DNA of 64,000 nucleotides from Coenobita brevimanus (GCA_032717465.1 CM064666.1:890001-954000), one strand, 5' to 3'. Counted from the first letter of the stretch, positions 1 to 13,859 are shown. A program made the numbers and translations. The notes: generated by a model from the letters alone, not told the origin.

Positions 1-560
1 CCTATATCATTCTTATTCTGTCTGCCCTCCCTCTTCCTATTTATCCCATCTTTCCTGTCACTTTTTCTTACTCTTCTTTCCTCTGTAAATGGTTTCCTGG
101 CTTACAGGAAACCATTAGGCTTGTCACTCAATGTAAAGCCACCTGAAAAGGAAAGAAGAGTAATAAAAAGTGACAGGAAAGATGGGAGAAATAGGAAGAG
201 AGGAGGACAGGCACAGAAAAAGAATGATAAAGGCGAAGGAAGAAGTAGGCAGCACTACATCAAGTGAGTGGATGATGGTGAGAAATAGGAAGAGAGGAGG
301 GCAGACACAGAGAAAGAATGATAAAGGTGAAGGAGAAGTAGGCAGAAGTACATCAAGTGAGTGGATGGTGGTGCAAAACAGGAGAGGAGGGCAGACACAG
401 AAAAAGAATGATAAAGATAAAGGAAGAAGCAGGCAGCACTACGTCAAGTGAGTGGATGATGGTGAGAAATGGGAAGAGAGGAGAGCAGGCACAGAAAAAG
501 AATGATAAAGGTGAAGGAAGAAGTAGGCCGCACTACATTAGGTGAGTGGATGGCTAACGT
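1..560 (-). repeat. SINE-related tandem repeat, reverse orientation
   Basis: The segment holds the hairpin core of the SINE family described at 12120-12590 (an AATGGTTTCC arm near 91 and its partner GAAACCATT near 105). About four tandem units of roughly 90 bp follow, each containing a GGAAGAGAGGAGG-type stretch and ending in CATCAAGTGAGTGGATGATGG. The same units appear in opposite orientation at 34440-35220 and again near 20740, 55150, 57840 and 58140. Short reading frames here are repeat-derived (RKRMIKVKEEVG peptides) and not a gene. Confidence 0.8.
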
Positions 561-575
561 GTACTACATCTACAG

Positions 576-694
576 GTACAGCAGTCACTTCCGCACCCGC
601 GTCAACAAGGAACTGTGGTGTGACGCTGGCTTTGGCTCCAGTGACTACCCCATCCCAGACAACCTCTACCCGGCCCCGTACAACCTCACTGAAT
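576..694 (+). CDS. CACHD1: CACHD1 exon 1 of window
   Basis: Acceptor CTACAG precedes 576 and donor GTACGT follows 694. It encodes YSSHFRTRVNKELW to NLTE, 39 codons; the first base completes a codon from an exon outside the window and one base is left over (phase 1). The Cys and an NLT glycosylation sequon suit an extracellular segment ahead of the VWA domain. The 3' end and donor of this exon recur as imperfect copies downstream, four of them between 783 and 1615. Confidence 0.85.
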
Positions 695-3600
695 GTACGT
701 ACACTGCAGTTTATGGTATACCTTCAGTGTCTTTGTATACTCATTGGGGATCCCTAACACCTCTTCCTTAGCTATTTATTTTTGAACCTCTACCCGGCCC
801 CATGCAACCTCACTGAATGTAGGTATAGTGCAGTTTACAGTATACCTTCAGTGTCTTTGTATACTCATTGGAACTCCCTAACACCTCCTCCTTAGCTATT
901 TATTTTTAGGTGGTAAGGAAGAACCCTAAAACCTCTTCCTTAGCTATTTATTTTTAGGTGGTAAGGAAGAACCCTAACACCTCTTCCTTAGCTATTTATT
1001 TTTAGGTGGTAAGGAAGAACCCTAACACCTCTTTCTTTGCTATTTATTTTTGGACCTCTACCCTATCCCATACAACCTCACTGACTGTACGCACAGTGTA
1101 GTTTACAGTATACTTTCAGTGTCTTTGTATATTCATTGAAACTCCCTAACACCTCTTCCTTAGCTATTTATTTTTAGGTGGTAAGGAAGAACCCTAACAC
1201 CTCTTCCATAGCTATTTATTTTTGGACTGCCATCCTGCCCCATACAGCCTCACTCAATGTACGTAGTGCAGTTTACAGTATACCTTCAGTGTCTGTATTT
1301 TTGTTGGGTAATGAAGCTCCCTAACACCTCTTCCTTGGTGATTTATTTTTGGATATGGTTAGTCTACCTTTAGTGTCGTAGCTCTGTGTTCTTGTTGGGT
1401 ATGGAAGCTCCCTAACGCCTCTTCTGGAGTGATTTATTTTTAAGTATGGCTGGTTGGAGTCTTTATAATCGAATCACTGAATTTATGTCCAGTGCTGTGT
1501 GAACCTTCAGGGTCATAGTGCTTGTGTACTCATTGGGGCTCCCTAACACCTCTTCCTTAGTGATTTATTTTTGAATCTGTACCGTGGACCTTACTACTTC
1601 ACTAAATGTAGGTACACTTGACTCCACTGCTGCATTGACCAGTTACCATTGTCAGTGGGTGTGCTGTCTAGGATGTGAGCCACCCGAGTAATGGAACGTG
1701 TATCGGAAGCAGAGTTGGGCCAGGCAGGCAGTGGGTGGCAGGGGGTTTGATGCCGGTAGAGGAGGTAGAGGGTGTGAAGATCCAGTGGGTGTTTGAGAAG
1801 GTGGGGGAGAGACAGTATGAGATGCATTATTTATGAGAAGGAATTATTGGGTGAATCAGGTACTAATGTTTTACTCCTCACTGTGGTGGTTACAGTTACA
1901 GTGGCGTCTCTTTTATCCGAAATTCTTTTACTAAAACATTCTCCTTTCGAATAACCGCAAAAATCAAATCTATCCGAAAATTCAAACACGGCGGGCTTGT
2001 TTCGCGCCAGTAGTGTTAGTTTATGGTTGCATTTATACCCCCTGCTAGCCAGTTGCCCTCTCCCTCACCTGCATCCACCACCTGGGAAGATCTGGATGAT
2101 GTGGGGGTGATGTGGATGATGTGGAGGGTGATGTGGATGATGTGGGGGGTGATGTGGATGATGTGGGGAGTGATGTGGATGATGTGGGGGGTGATGTGGA
2201 TGATGTGGAAATGATTGAATAAGGACATAGAGAATATGAAAAAAAATCAGGTTTAAAACTTTATTTGTTTGAATTGCTTACAGAGAACTACGTAATTGTT
2301 TTGGTGAAGGTTTATTTGAGTGAAGATTTATTTAAGTTGACAGTTGCTATTACAGTTACAAAAGTGCAATTACTTACGTAGTTACTACAGTGTATCAAGT
2401 GTTTGGGTGATGGTTGAGTGGCTTTTGGGGTGCTGGTGGTGGTGATGGTGGGCTAGAAGTCGCTAGAAATGGGTGATGTGTGAGTACAGTACTGTTCCCT
2501 TGTATCCTACATATTATTACAGTATCTTTTATCCAAAAAAATCAATTAAACACAACTTTGAAAGTCCCATGATTTTCGGATAAAAGAGACTCCACTGTAA
2601 TAAGAACACAATGATGATCGGATATGTTTATGTGAAGCTGCAGAACGTGGTGAATGTTTTTGGCGTATCAGATGGAGCCAGGATTCTGAAGGCTTAAATG
2701 GTGAGTGAATGGAAGCGTGGCCCTTTGGCTTGGGCCGTTTGGGCTGCCTGGATGTTGCTACTCCTCACCCTGCCTTAAGGTGGGAAAGGAGGTCCAAATG
2801 ATGTTGATGATGTTTAAATATACTGCAGAATGTGGGATGACGAAAGACCTAGCTTCAGACACATCCCTGATGGCTGTGGCGAGAACCTAGGAACCTATAT
2901 CTGTCTATTGCCAGACGCCTCAATCCCGTTTGGGGTGGCCACAAACAAATCGCCTCCAAGTCGCCCTGTCCCCCGCCATTTCACCGCCCTGCTCCCAACT
3001 CACACCCCCCTCTCTCATATACCTCTCCACCCCATCCCTCCATCTCATCCTCGGCCTCCCCCTCCCTCTTCCCCCCTCCACCTCACTCACATACACTCTC
3101 TGAAGGAACCACTGAGATGTTATTTCATTGTCTATGTAAGATCCACTTCAGGACCAACTTGCCTAGCCCCGGGCCCCTACTTTCCTCATGGGGTGGCATA
3201 GGCTTGGATGATGGATGGATGGATGAAATAAGCTTATATCATCAGGACCTTTATACTGTACCTGGGGATTATAACACACTGAGGTGGTTTGGCCATGTGG
3301 AGAGGATGGAGGGTGAAAGACTGACGAAGAGAGTGTATGTGAGTGAGGTGGAGGGGGGTCTAGGGAGGGGGAGGCCGAGGATGAGATGGAGGGATGGGGT
3401 GGAGAGGTATATGAGAGAGGGGGGTGTAAGTTGGGAGCAGGGCAGTGAAATGGCGGGGGACAGGGCAATGTGAAGGCGATTTGTTTGTGGCCACCCCGAA
3501 CGGGATTGAGGCATCTGACAATAGATAGATAGATTTTTAGTGTAACATAATAGACAACAGCGGGTTAGGCTGGGATAATCTAGGTGAAGTTTGTTAGGTT

Positions 3601-6600
3601 AGGGTAGGGTATGTCAGGGTTAAGTTAGGTTAGTTTAGAAGAATGCTGGATTACGTTAAGTGTTTATTTAAATTAACCAAACCTTTCATACATTACATAT
3701 ATACTGTACACACATTCGATACATCCATCCATACATACATACATTACATATACATACATGCTTACATATACACTACATATACATACATGCTTACATATAC
3801 ACAACATACATACATACATTTATTCATGCTACACACATTTGAGATGGTATTGCCTTGTGGAGAGGACAGGGGATGATAATTGGGTGCAGAGAGTGACAAG
3901 TGTTAATGCTGGGGGTGGGGTGGTGAGAGGTAGACTGAAAAAGACTTGGGATGAGGTCATTGAGTTTGACCTCTGGGATAAGGGACTAAATAGGGAAGCT
4001 GCCAGAGATTGAGCAGCATGAAGAGCTGCCATTAGGTGACCAAGGCCGACGCGGTCAAGCATATTGGAGCCTTGAAAAACGAAAATAAAACGCAAACAAT
4101 ACATACACATACATAGGAACACATACATTCATATATACATGCATATATTCATACATACATACATTACATCCATCCATCTATTCTTACATCCATCCATCCT
4201 TATACACATACACACATACATACATAGGAACACATACATTCATATATACATGCATAGATAACTACATACATACATTACATCCATCCATCCATCCATATAC
4301 ACATACATACATAGGAACACATACATTTATATATACATGCATAGATACATACATACATACATTACATCCATCCATACATACATACATACATCCACATTGT
4401 ATTTCTCTCTCTCTTTCCCTTCTGCAGTGTTTGCCATCAACCTAAGAAGGGATCCCACAATCAAATGGCAGTTTTTCATGTCCATCAGCGGCCTTCACAC
4501 CGAGTACCCAGCCCATCGCCCAGGTAGGGGGCCCCTTCGTTACCACCGCCAGGTGTAGGAAGATAGATAGATAGATAGATAGAAAGTCATATATAGTAAT
4601 TAGGAGTTTTGCACTGACATGATATCTGTCACTGGTCTCAGGGACAAGCATGGGTGTGGATGTAGATAGAGGTAGATTGATTGGTAGATAGATAGATAGA
4701 CTCCCTTGTTAAGAGAGTTTTGCAGTGACCTAATATCTCCCATTGGTCTCAGGGACGAACATGGGTCATCTGGATAGAGATAGATAGACAGAGATAGACA
4801 GACAGACACAGATTGATAGATAGATAGACAGAGATAGACACAGATAGATAGACAGACAGATCGATAGATAGATAGATTCTCTTGTTAAGAGACTTTTGCC
4901 CCGACCTAATATCTGCCACTGGTCTCAGGGACGAGTATGGGCGTAGAGTGTGGTCTTTGGTCCCGGCACCGCCCTGTGTACGAGGCCACCGTGCGGCCCG
5001 GGGGGAGAAACATTGTACTGGTGTTTGACTTGGGGGACGCTCTTACTCCCAGGCTCCTCCACATAGCCAAGACCTTCGGTAAGTCGCGTTCGTCTTTATC
5101 ATTGTAGTTTTTTTTTTTTTTTTTTTTTAATGTGGGGAAGAAGGAACCAAAGGCCAGGAGCCCACAAAACAGTTCCATCCAAGAAAAAGAACAATAACAA
5201 TACAGAAGAGAGCCAAATTCAAGATCCATTCATTTCGAGATGCTTGGACACACTGCGTTTGAAAGACTGGAGATCATAGGAAGTGGGAAATACAGACAGA
5301 GGGAGACAGTTCGGTAAGTCTCATCCTTCATCGTTGTATTGTTTATCGGTAAGTTGCATTCGCCATCGTATTCTTGTTTATAAGGAGCTCTGACACATCA
5401 CCCCTACACGTCCCCATATACCCAAGGCCTTCGGTAAGTTGCATTTGTTGTATTGTTGTAGTGTTTATCATTGTCGTATCGTTTATTGGTGAGTTGCGTT
5501 TGTTGTCATCATTTCGTTTATAAACACTCCAATTTCACTCGTAGACTTGAGAGAGGGAGAGAGAGAAAGAAAGAGAATTAGTCTGCATTGGTGAGTGAAT
5601 GAGTGTCTGACCCATTTTGCATAGAGAAAGTGAGCAAGAAAGAGAAAGAAAGAGAGGGGGAGAAATAGAGAGAGAGAGAATTAGTCTATGTTGGTGAGTG
5701 AACGTGTGTCTGACCCATTTTGTATAGAGAAAGTGAGCAAGAAAGAGAGGGAGAGAGAGAGAGAGTAATTGTTCTCCCAATTATGCTTTCTTTCTTCGGA
5801 TTTTTCATAGCCCTACCCCACCCCATACTTAGGTGGGAAAAAAGGTCAGGATGATGATGAGGAGGAGGAGGAGGATTGATGATGATGAGGAGGAGGAGGA
5901 GGAGGAGGATTGACAATGATGATGATGAGGAGGAGGAGGAAGAAGAAGAGGAGGAGAAGGAGAAAGATTGACAAAGATGATGTTGAGGAGGAGGAGGAGG
6001 AGGAGGATGGTGATGATGACAATGATGATTGGTGATGATGATGATGGTGATTCTTCTGACAAGGTACCAGGTGTGTGTAAACTTATGCCAACTCTACACA
6101 CAAGGTACCAGGTGTGTGTAAACTTATGCCAACTCAACACACAAGGTACCAGGTGTGTGTAAACTTATGCCAACTCAACACACAAGGTACTAGGTATGCA
6201 TAAACTTATGCCAACTCAACACACAAGATACTAGGTGTGTGTAAATTTATGCCAACTCAACACAAGGTACCAGGTGTGTGTAAACTCATGCCAACTCTTC
6301 CTGCAGGTTACCAGGTGTTGGCCACGTTGACCCGGGTTGACCGTGTGGCTGTGGTGGGTGTGGCGGGAGGTGTGGCGCGTCCTGCCGCCCCCTGTATGAG
6401 GTCGGCACTCACCCCCGCCACGCACCACGTACTCCAGACCGCACGGCACTTCATTGACTTCCTGGAGATACAGAATGGTATGTGTGGTGTTTCGTTTTTT
6501 ATTTATTATTTTCTCCATCCTCGGTTTGTTTCGTTTGGTTTCATTTATAAAAACTCCAATATGCTTCCATGCGTCAGCCTTGGTCACTGAATGGCTGCTC

Positions 6601-8356
6601 TCTGTGCTGCTTGATCTCTGGCAGCCTCCCTGTTTAGTCCCATATCCCTGAGGTCACAGTCTATGACCTCGTCCCAGGTCTTTTTTGGTCTGCTTTTTGC
6701 AACTCTACCCTCAGCGTTCATACTTCTTACTTTCTGCACCCAACTGTCATCTTCCATCCTTTCCACATGCCCAAACCATCTCAGTCTACCCCTCCTCATC
6801 ACAACACCAATACACTCCAGTCCCATCCTTCCTCTCCACGTCCCCAAACCATCTCAGTCTACTCCTCCTCATCACAACACCAGTACACTCCAGTCCCATC
6901 CTTCCTCTCCACATGCCCAAACCATCTCAATCTACCCCTCCTCATCACAACACCAATACACTCCAGTCCCATCCTTCCTCTCCACATGCCCAAACCATCT
7001 CAGTCTACCCCTCCTCATCACAACACCAATACACTCCAGTCCCATCCTTCCTCTCCACATGCCGAAACCATCTCAGTCTACCCCTCCTCATCACAACACC
7101 AATACACTCCAGTCCCATCCTTCCTCTCCACATGCCCAAACCATCTCAGTCTACCCCTCCTCATCACAACACCAATACACTCCAGTCCCATCCTTCCTCT
7201 CCACATGCCCAAACCATCTCAGTCTACCCCTCCTCATCACAACACCAATACACTCCAGTCCCATCCTTCCTCTCCACATGCCCAAACCATCTCAGTCTAC
7301 CCCTCCTCATCACAACACCAATACACTCCAGTCCCATCCTTCCTCTCCACATGCCCAAACCATCTCAGTCTACCCCTCCTCATCACAACACCAATACATT
7401 CCAGTCCCATCCTTCCTCTCCACATGCCCAAACCATCTCAGTCTACCCCTCCTCATCACAACACCAATACACTCCAGTCCCATCCTTCTTCTCAATTCTT
7501 CCATTGTAAACCCAGCCCCCCCAGGCCTCACACTCAGGGATGCACTACACATCCACCTAATCACTGTCACTTCTGTATGTCTGAGCCTACAAATATCCTC
7601 ATCCTTTACTGCATAGGCCTCACTACCATACAGCATTACACTCCCAACACATGCCACATACAAAGATCCCTTAGCATAAAGGGAGAGCCCTCTCAATGTC
7701 AGGAGAGGCAACAGCTCCCTGAACTTCCTTTGTATAATAATAACTGAAACTGATAATAGTAATAGTAATAATAATAATGATAACAATGGTATGATAAATA
7801 ATAAAAATGATAAGTGACATAGTAAATAATAATAATAATAATAATAATTTGTGGTAGGTGGGGGCGCTCACCATCCACTCACTCGGTGTGGTGCTGCTGT
7901 TGGGTGTCTACCCTTTCCTCTCCTCCATCCTTCATTCCTTCCATCCTCTTCTGTCTTCCTTTCCTTCATTCTTTCCTTGTCCTTCTGCCTATGGGTGACT
8001 TTACACTCCCTCTTCTTTCTTTCCTTCATTCTTTCCTCCTCCTTCTGCCTGTGGGTGACTCTACACTGAGTGACAAGCCAAACAGTTTCCTGTACACCAG
8101 GAAACCATTTACTATGCTGGGTGGTAATCTTATAACCAAATTTTGGCGCCTGGTGGTTTAGTGAGTAATTGCGGAGCTCCAATCAGATTGAGCCGGTGAA
8201 GGTTTATATCCAAGGGGTGGTTGGGGTTGATTGCTCATGTAATACCACTCAGGGATGAGTAAGGCTGGTCACTCTCATCTTAAATGTCAAGATCAACTGC
8301 CTAGCCCCAGGTTCCTACGCTCCTCATGGGGCAACGTAGGATTGGATGATGGATGG

Positions 8357-8400
<44 letters not shown>

Positions 8401-10015
8401 CCTGAAGTGGTATGTCCTTAAAAATAATCGTACAATATATAACAAGGACTTCATCTATTTTCGCTTCCCCCTCAGAGCCAACCAACCATAGTCTGGGGTT
8501 GACGTCTGCCCTTGATCTGATCCGAGGGTCTGGCTTGGGGTCGGGGGAGGGTGCCCTGGTGGTGTACGTCAGCAGGGGGGTGGTGGCGTCGCAGCGGCAG
8601 GCACGCGCAGAGCTACACGCCCTAAACGCGGCCTTCGTCGGCATTCCTCACAATGTTGTCATCACCGCCGTTGCTCTCGGACTCCTGAAGCGTAAGTCTT
8701 GTTTTTTTTTTGCTTGTTTGAGTGCTTGTTGTTTTTTTGTCATCATCATCATCATCTTCATCACTCTTGCCGTCTTCATTATTATCATCGCTGTCATCGT
8801 CATCATCATCATCATCATCATCATCATCGTTGTTGTTGTCATCGTCATCATCATCATCATCATCATCATCATCGTTGTTGTTGTCATCGTCATCATCATC
8901 AATCATTGTTGTCATCATCATCATCATTATGGTTATCATCATCACTTGCCATCATTATCATCACCGTTATCATGTCATCATCATTATTTTTATTGTCATC
9001 ATCATTGTTATAATCATCATTTTTCTTCTTATCATTGTCATTCTTATCATCATAATGTTTTGTCATCATCATTATCATTGATAGAGATTATCATTGTAAC
9101 TCTGATTATGACATCTGGCTATAGATAGAGAGAGACAGACAGACAGACAGATAGATAGATAGCTAGAGACAGACAGACAGATAGATAGATAGCTAGAGAC
9201 AGACAGACAGACAGATAGATAATGGTGAAGTAACAGAAGCATCAACATATATTCCAGATGAGTTTTCCTCGGAGTATCAGTTCTTGAAGGCAGTGGCGGA
9301 GCAGAATTTCGATATTTACGACGGGGAAGGGGGAGCCGGGGGAGAGCCGAGGCCAGTGAGGTCGCACGGGGCACTGTTAGGGCTGGACTCGGCCTCCAGT
9401 GTGGCCCCCGTCGTCAACAACCTCTACGACGTCATTCGGCCGCCCTCCCTCAGACAACGCCCCTCCCTCGTCATCTCTGAGCCACACTGGGACCAAGACA
9501 GCAGAGGTGTGTGGGTGTAAATCTAGCTCTATTTTACACTTTCTTAACCTAACTTTAAATCTAACTTTATTTTAGACTAGGGTAGATATCTAACTTTAAA
9601 TCTAGCTTTAATTTCCACTAGAATATAAATCTAACTTTAAATCTAGCTTTAATTTACACAGGAGTATAAATCTAACTTTAATTTCCACTAGAGTATAAAT
9701 CTAATTTTAAATCTAGCTTTAATTTACACTGGAGTATAAATCTAACTTTAAATCTTGCTTTATTTTACATTAGGTTATAAATCTAACTTTAAATCTGGCT
9801 TTATTTTACATAATCATCATCATCATCATCTGGACCTCCTTTCCCACCCAAGGGCAGGGTGAGGAGTAGCAATGTCCAGACAGCACAAACTTGCCCAGTC
9901 CAAATAGGCCACACTTCCATTCACTCATCATTTCAAGCCCCTGGAATCCTGGCTGTACCGGATATGCCAAAAACACTCACCACATTCTGCAGCTTCACAC
10001 AGCGTATCCGATTGA

Positions 10016-10066
<51 letters not shown>

Positions 10067-13000
10067 TTTTCACTCAGTCAGTTCAGTCCACTTTTACGGA
10101 AATTATGGTATCTGAGTGGAGGGGTGAAGTGATGAGGCTTTATTTATTTTTTTATTTTTATTTATCTATTATTTTTGTAATGCAAGAAAGAAGGAACCAA
10201 AGGCCAGGAGCCCACAGACTTCTACTTCCAGGTAAAAGAAAAAAAACTACAAAAGAGAGGCTAGATCTACTGTATGCATTTAAATCCATTGGCTGTGTAT
10301 TCCGGAAACACCAATCGGTAGACTGCGTTGTATGTTCCGGAAGAACTGTGTGAAATATTGTAAACTTCTGCGGCCATTTTTCGCGCATACTTTTTTTTTT
10401 TTTAATGCAAAGAAGAAGGAATCAAAGGCCAGGAGCCCACAAACTGCTACTTCCAAGAAAAGAAGAAAAACAATACAAAAGAGAGCCAAATTCAAGATCT
10501 GTTCATTCCGAGATGCCTGGATACACTGCTTTTGAAAGACTGGAGATCATAGGAAGTAGGAAATACAGACAGAGGGAGACAGTTCCAGAGTTGACCGGTT
10601 GTATACATGAAGGACTGGGAATGACGGTTAACGTACCTCCCCCATACCTACTTACCTACCTACCTACACTGGAGGTCATAGGCAGTAGGAAATGCAGACA
10701 GAGGGAGACAGTTCCAGAGTTGACCTGTTGCATACATAAAGGACTGGGAGTAATGTTTAACTTACCTCCCCCTACCTACCTACCTACCTACCTACCTACC
10801 CACCCACCTACACTGGAGGTCATAGGCAGTAGGAAATACAGACAGAGGAAGACAGATTGTAGTTAAGCAGACACTCCACTTCACTCAGCTCCGAACTTCA
10901 CTTACTTGCTTCAGTTTCGCTCTTCACTTATTTCACTTCACTTCGCTGTACTCCGTGTACACTGGGTCACAAGAGTATTGGTGCACAACATGCGTGAAAC
11001 ATTTGGGACCACAGAACGAAGGTCACTGAAATATTAGTGTCCGACCTACCACACGCTGGTAGCCCTGATGTCGGGAGGTGTTATATGTCTCTAGCAATAT
11101 CCTCTTGCAAACATATAGCAGGTGTTATGTTTATATAGATAGACGCTGTTCGTACACGGTGAGACGTTGGTAACTATCAGCAGTTGACTGAGTGTTTTCG
11201 GTGGGCGTCGGACCCCCTGTGTACTGATACTTTAGCGACTCGGTGTACTTCACGTACTTGACTCGCTTCATTTGTAGCTCTTCACTCATTTCACTTCACT
11301 TCATTGTACTTCACTCCATTTCACTTGCCACACCCTAGTTAATCCATGGATTGTGCAATTACCTTTTTTTATCCCACCCCGTGGTGCGCAAAAAATGAAG
11401 GGAAGAAAAGTTTTTTTTTTATTTTTTTTAGTTTTTGTTTATTATAAACTTGGAAATAAACATCCAGGACATCATCTGGTGGAAAAAACAATCTCTCTCC
11501 CTCTCTGTCTTTGCGTAGGGCCATGTGTAAATATACATAGGGGAGTGGTGAAAAAATTAATAGAAAAAAGATTTGTTTTTGTGTATGATAAACTTGAAGA
11601 TAAACATGCAGGGCATCATCTGGTGAAAAGAAAAAATCTGTCTCTCTCTGTCTTTATGTAGCACCATGCGTAAGTTTGCGAAGGGGTGGAGTTGTTTACG
11701 GTGATGCACAACTCGCAGCACCGCGCTACCCAGCCTGAGCTGTGGCTTGCAGTCCACTGGTTAAAGCTCTTCACTCACTTCGCTTTCAGAAATGGTAGTG
11801 TCGTTGAGTTGTGCGGTGGAAGTGTGGGATGGTGAGGTGGTGGTAAACGGAGTAGGATAAAACACTGCACTTCCACTTCACTTCAGTTACACCTCTTCCC
11901 TCACTTCACTTTCTCAGAAATGATGGTGTCGCTGAGCCGTCCGGTGGAGGTGGGGGAGGGGGAGGTGGTGGGGTTGGTGGGGTTGGATGTCCCGCTGGCC
12001 ACACTCCTAGTCGACATCACGCACTTCACATCACCAGCACAGTCCTATGCCTTTGCCATTGATGCTAGAGGTAAGGTATTATTAGTATTATTATACTCAA
12101 TATAGTACTGCATAGGGTGTCTGTGCTTTCCTCTCTTCCTTCCTCCCTCTTCTGTCTTTCTTTCCTTCATTCTTTCCTTGTCCTTCTGCCTACAAGTGAC
12201 TTTACACTCCCTCTTCTGTCTTTCTTTCCTTCATTCTTTCCTCGTCCTTCTGCCTGTGGGTGACTCTACGCTGAGTGACAAGCCAAATGGTTTCCTGTAC
12301 ACCAGGAAACTATTTACTACACTGAGTGGTAACCATATTGCCAAATTATGGCGCCTGGTGGTTTAGTGGGTAATTACGGCACTCCAGTGGGATTGAGCTG
12401 GTGAAGGTTTATATCCAAGGGGTGGTTGGGGTTTATTGCTCACGTAATGCCACTCAGGGATGAGTGAGGCTGGTCACTCTCATCTTAAATGTCAGGACCA
12501 ACTTGCCTAGCCCCGGGCTCCTACGCTCCTCATGGGGCAATATAGGATTGGATGATGGAGTAAGGCATCTGGCAATAGACAGATAGTGTGTTTGTGTACA
12601 GGTAATGTGCTTGGCCACCTCCATCTGTGTCGTCTGGAATCCTGGTTGGTGCTGTAGGTGGCGACGGAAGTAACCAGTTGTTCCTCCCTGAGTTGCATTA
12701 AAGACCTGTGTGTGTTTGTGTACAGGTAATGTGCTTGGCCACCCCCGTCTGGGTCACCCAGAATCGTGGTCGGTGCCGCTGGTGGAGACGGACATCACCT
12801 TACTGGAGCAGATGGAGGGGTTCACGGCGGTGCGGCAACAGCTGCTGGCGGTGTCTGGCGCACACACCTCCATCACACAGCCATCACCCAGGGTTAGTTA
12901 CATCTCCACATCTCCAAGAACGTATTTGATGGAGTGCGAGAGACTAATGGGGAGAGTATTTGTAAGTAAGGGGGAGGGGGAGACTGAGGATGAGATGGAG

Positions 13001-13757
13001 GGATGGAGTGGAGAGGTATATGAGAGAGGGAGGTGCAAGTTGAAGGGATGGCGAGTGAGAGACCAACAAGGAGAGTGTATGTGAGTGAGGGGGAGGGGGA
13101 GACTGAGGATGAGAGGGAGGGATGGAGTGGACAGGTATAAGAGAGGGGGGTGTGAATTGGGAGGATGGAGTGTGAGAGACTAACAAGGTGAGTGTATGTG
13201 AGTGAGGTGGAGGGGGAGAGAGGGAGGGGAAGACTGAGGATGTGATGGAGGGATGAAGTGGAGAGGTATATAGGAAAGGAGTATGTGAGCTGGGGGGAGG
13301 GCAGTGAAATGGCAGGGGACAGGACGACATGGAGACGATTTGTTTGTGGCCACCCCTTACAGGATTAAGGCGTCTGACTATAGATACAGTAGATAGATAA
13401 ATAGATGGATGGATAGATAGATAGATAGAAAATAAACAGTGATAGTCAGAACTCCGTCTCTTGGTAGGGTGGCGAGGTGCACTATTACTGGCGTGCATCT
13501 GGGGTGTGTGGGTGGGTGTTTGCGGTGGTGCGGGTGGACACGGGCGCACCACACAAGAGACTCAGCCGCAGCGTACGCCCACTCCCGCCCACGGCACTCT
13601 TCCACCGCCTGGACCTGCTCCCACCCAGCGAAGCGCGCGTTTGTCGACACTTCAACCAGATGGCCACGCTGGGTGAGTTACGATTTTCGGATGGTACTTA
13701 AACGCCATCATTCTCATCTTGATCGTCATCGTTGTCATCATCATCATCGCTACCACC

Positions 13758-13791
<34 letters not shown>

Positions 13792-13859
13792 CCACCACCA
13801 CCACCACCACCACCACCACCACCACCACCACCACCACCACCACCACCACCACCACCACC

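Noticed and set aside
6767..7497. CRISPR-like array
   Set aside because: Units are contiguous 73-bp tandem repeats with no unique spacers, and the DNA is eukaryotic.
6663..7747. Long overlapping plus-strand frames of 270-330 codons
   Set aside because: They are produced by the 73-bp tandem array in three frames; the array is an inverted LINE segment and the peptides are pure repeats.
12406..12416. tRNA gene
   Set aside because: A- and B-box-like motifs are present, but no cloverleaf or anticodon stem could be drawn and the sequence lies within a dispersed SINE.
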